DNA of 6,399 bases, taken from contig CAIPUP010000240.1 in the NCBI GenBank assembly GCA_903868285.1, positions 1-6,399 on the forward strand, given 5' to 3'. The position numbers were made by a program, and so were the translations under genes. This DNA is from an uncultured beta proteobacterium (GTDB taxonomy: Bacteria > Pseudomonadota > Gammaproteobacteria > Burkholderiales > SG8-39). The notes under the pieces were generated by a model. That model was not told the origin of the DNA. It worked only from the letters and a program-made list of their open reading frames with translations, and ran no database searches. Each line of letters opens with the position of its first letter. Position 1 is the first letter of the stretch. This document shows, in pieces, positions 5,719 through 6,399 of the stretch.

Positions 5719-6399
5719 ATGAACAGGATCGAATGCAGTTTGAAGTCGTTGCTCGCAGGTCTGGGGATGGCCGGCATGCTGGTGCTGGGCGCGGGTTCGC
5801 TCACAGCACAGGCGCAGCCGGTGGTGTTGAAGTTCTCCAGTTTCGAGCCGGCGCAGGCCAGCTTCACCGGCCGGGTGTTCCAGGGCTGGGCCGACGATGT
5901 CAGCAAGGCCTCCGGCGGCACGCTGAAGATCGATGTATTTCCGGGCGGCACGCTCGGGCGCAACCCGGCGCAGCAGTTCAAGCTGGTGCAGGATGGTGTG
6001 GCCGATATCTCCTGGGTCATCACCGGCTACACCCCAGGGCGTTTCGATGACACCGAAGTGGTGGAACTGCCCTTCCTGGTGAACAATTCGTTCGAAGGCT
6101 CCACCGTGCTGACGCGGCTGCTGGAAAAGGATGTGCTGGTGGGCTTTGCCGACCTCAAGGTGCTGCTGATCGGCAACGTGCCACCGGTTAGCATCCACAC
6201 CAAGTTTCCCCTGCGCACGCTGTCCGATTTGCGCGGCAAGCGCCTGCGTGCCGCCAGCACGGTGACAGCGCGCATCGTCGAGGGGTTGGGTGCGGTGCCA
6301 GTATTGCTGGGCGCACCGCAGACGGCCGAGGCGATTGCCAAGGGCGTGGTCGACGGCACCATGGCGGAATGGAATTTTGTCGAGACCTTTCGTATTCCC
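5719..6399 (+). CDS. TRAP transporter substrate-binding protein, DctP type (3' partial)
   Basis: This is the periplasmic receptor of a TRAP (tripartite ATP-independent periplasmic) transporter, which captures organic acids for Na+- or H+-driven uptake by DctQ/DctM membrane subunits. The frame stays open to the window edge (227 residues seen); family members are about 320-350, so roughly the last third is missing. A Sec signal peptide is clear: MNR start, hydrophobic residues 11-28 and an AQA site at 30-32. Mature-protein signatures are 'VLKFSSFEP', 'FPGGTLGRNPAQQFKLVQDGVADISW', 'VELPFLV', and 'LRGKRLRAAS' with Arg177 at the position of the conserved carboxylate-binding arginine. Then come 'GAVPVLLGAPQTAEAIAKGVVDG' and a Trp nearby. 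The gene lies 55 bases after the FAD monooxygenase and probably belongs to the same operon; DctQ and DctM genes are expected just downstream. The conserved Arg suggests a carboxylated ligand. Confidence 0.93.
   Translation, partial: MNRIECSLKSLLAGLGMAGMLVLGAGSLTAQAQPVVLKFSSFEPAQASFTGRVFQGWADDVSKASGGTLKIDVFPGGTLGRNPAQQFKLVQDGVADISWVITGYTPGRFDDTEVVELPFLVNNSFEGSTVLTRLLEKDVLVGFADLKVLLIGNVPPVSIHTKFPLRTLSDLRGKRLRAASTVTARIVEGLGAVPVLLGAPQTAEAIAKGVVDGTMAEWNFVETFRIP

Noticed and set aside
5410..6198. Minus-strand open frame of 262 codons spanning the end of the FAD monooxygenase and the TRAP gene
   Set aside because: It crosses two well-supported + strand genes and their intergenic gap and resembles no known protein.

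Overview
The window is a GC-rich, tightly packed stretch in which all five genes read on the + strand, with gaps of only about 20 to 60 bases. It looks like part of one catabolic operon. The Bug/TctC-type periplasmic binding protein, the neighbouring TRAP (DctP) binding protein and the aromatic-hydroxylase-like flavoproteins are typical of environmental Betaproteobacteria, especially Burkholderiales, where Bug proteins are greatly expanded. This placement is inference from gene content, not from a marker gene.

Layout: (1) the 3' part of a luciferase-like (LLM class) flavin-dependent monooxygenase, entering from the left edge; (2) an orphan Bug/TctC solute-binding protein with a signal peptide; (3) an MhpA-like FAD hydroxylase (class A flavoprotein monooxygenase with a C-terminal thioredoxin-like domain); (4) a second, different class A FAD monooxygenase; (5) the 5' part of a TRAP transporter DctP-type binding protein, running off the right edge. 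No RNA gene, insertion sequence, CRISPR array, clear promoter or terminator was found, and no gene-free stretch exceeds 60 bases.

Taken together, two periplasmic binding proteins (uptake or sensing of a probably carboxylated substrate) and three flavin monooxygenases (oxygen insertion) suggest import and oxidative breakdown of an aromatic or other cyclic organic acid. The substrate cannot be read from the sequence. No ring-cleavage enzyme, flavin reductase, regulator or transporter membrane subunit lies inside the window.

The most unusual signal is a recurring one. Short tandem repeats of 10, 12 or 15 bases occur at four places: the first intergenic gap, where a repeat unit carries the ribosome binding site of the next gene, and in-frame expansions at probable surface loops or linkers of the Bug protein (once) and the MhpA-like enzyme (twice). 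The second FAD monooxygenase has a related Ser/Gly/Ala-rich insertion. The first MhpA-like insertion is joined to an AT-rich island that stands out from the GC-rich surroundings.
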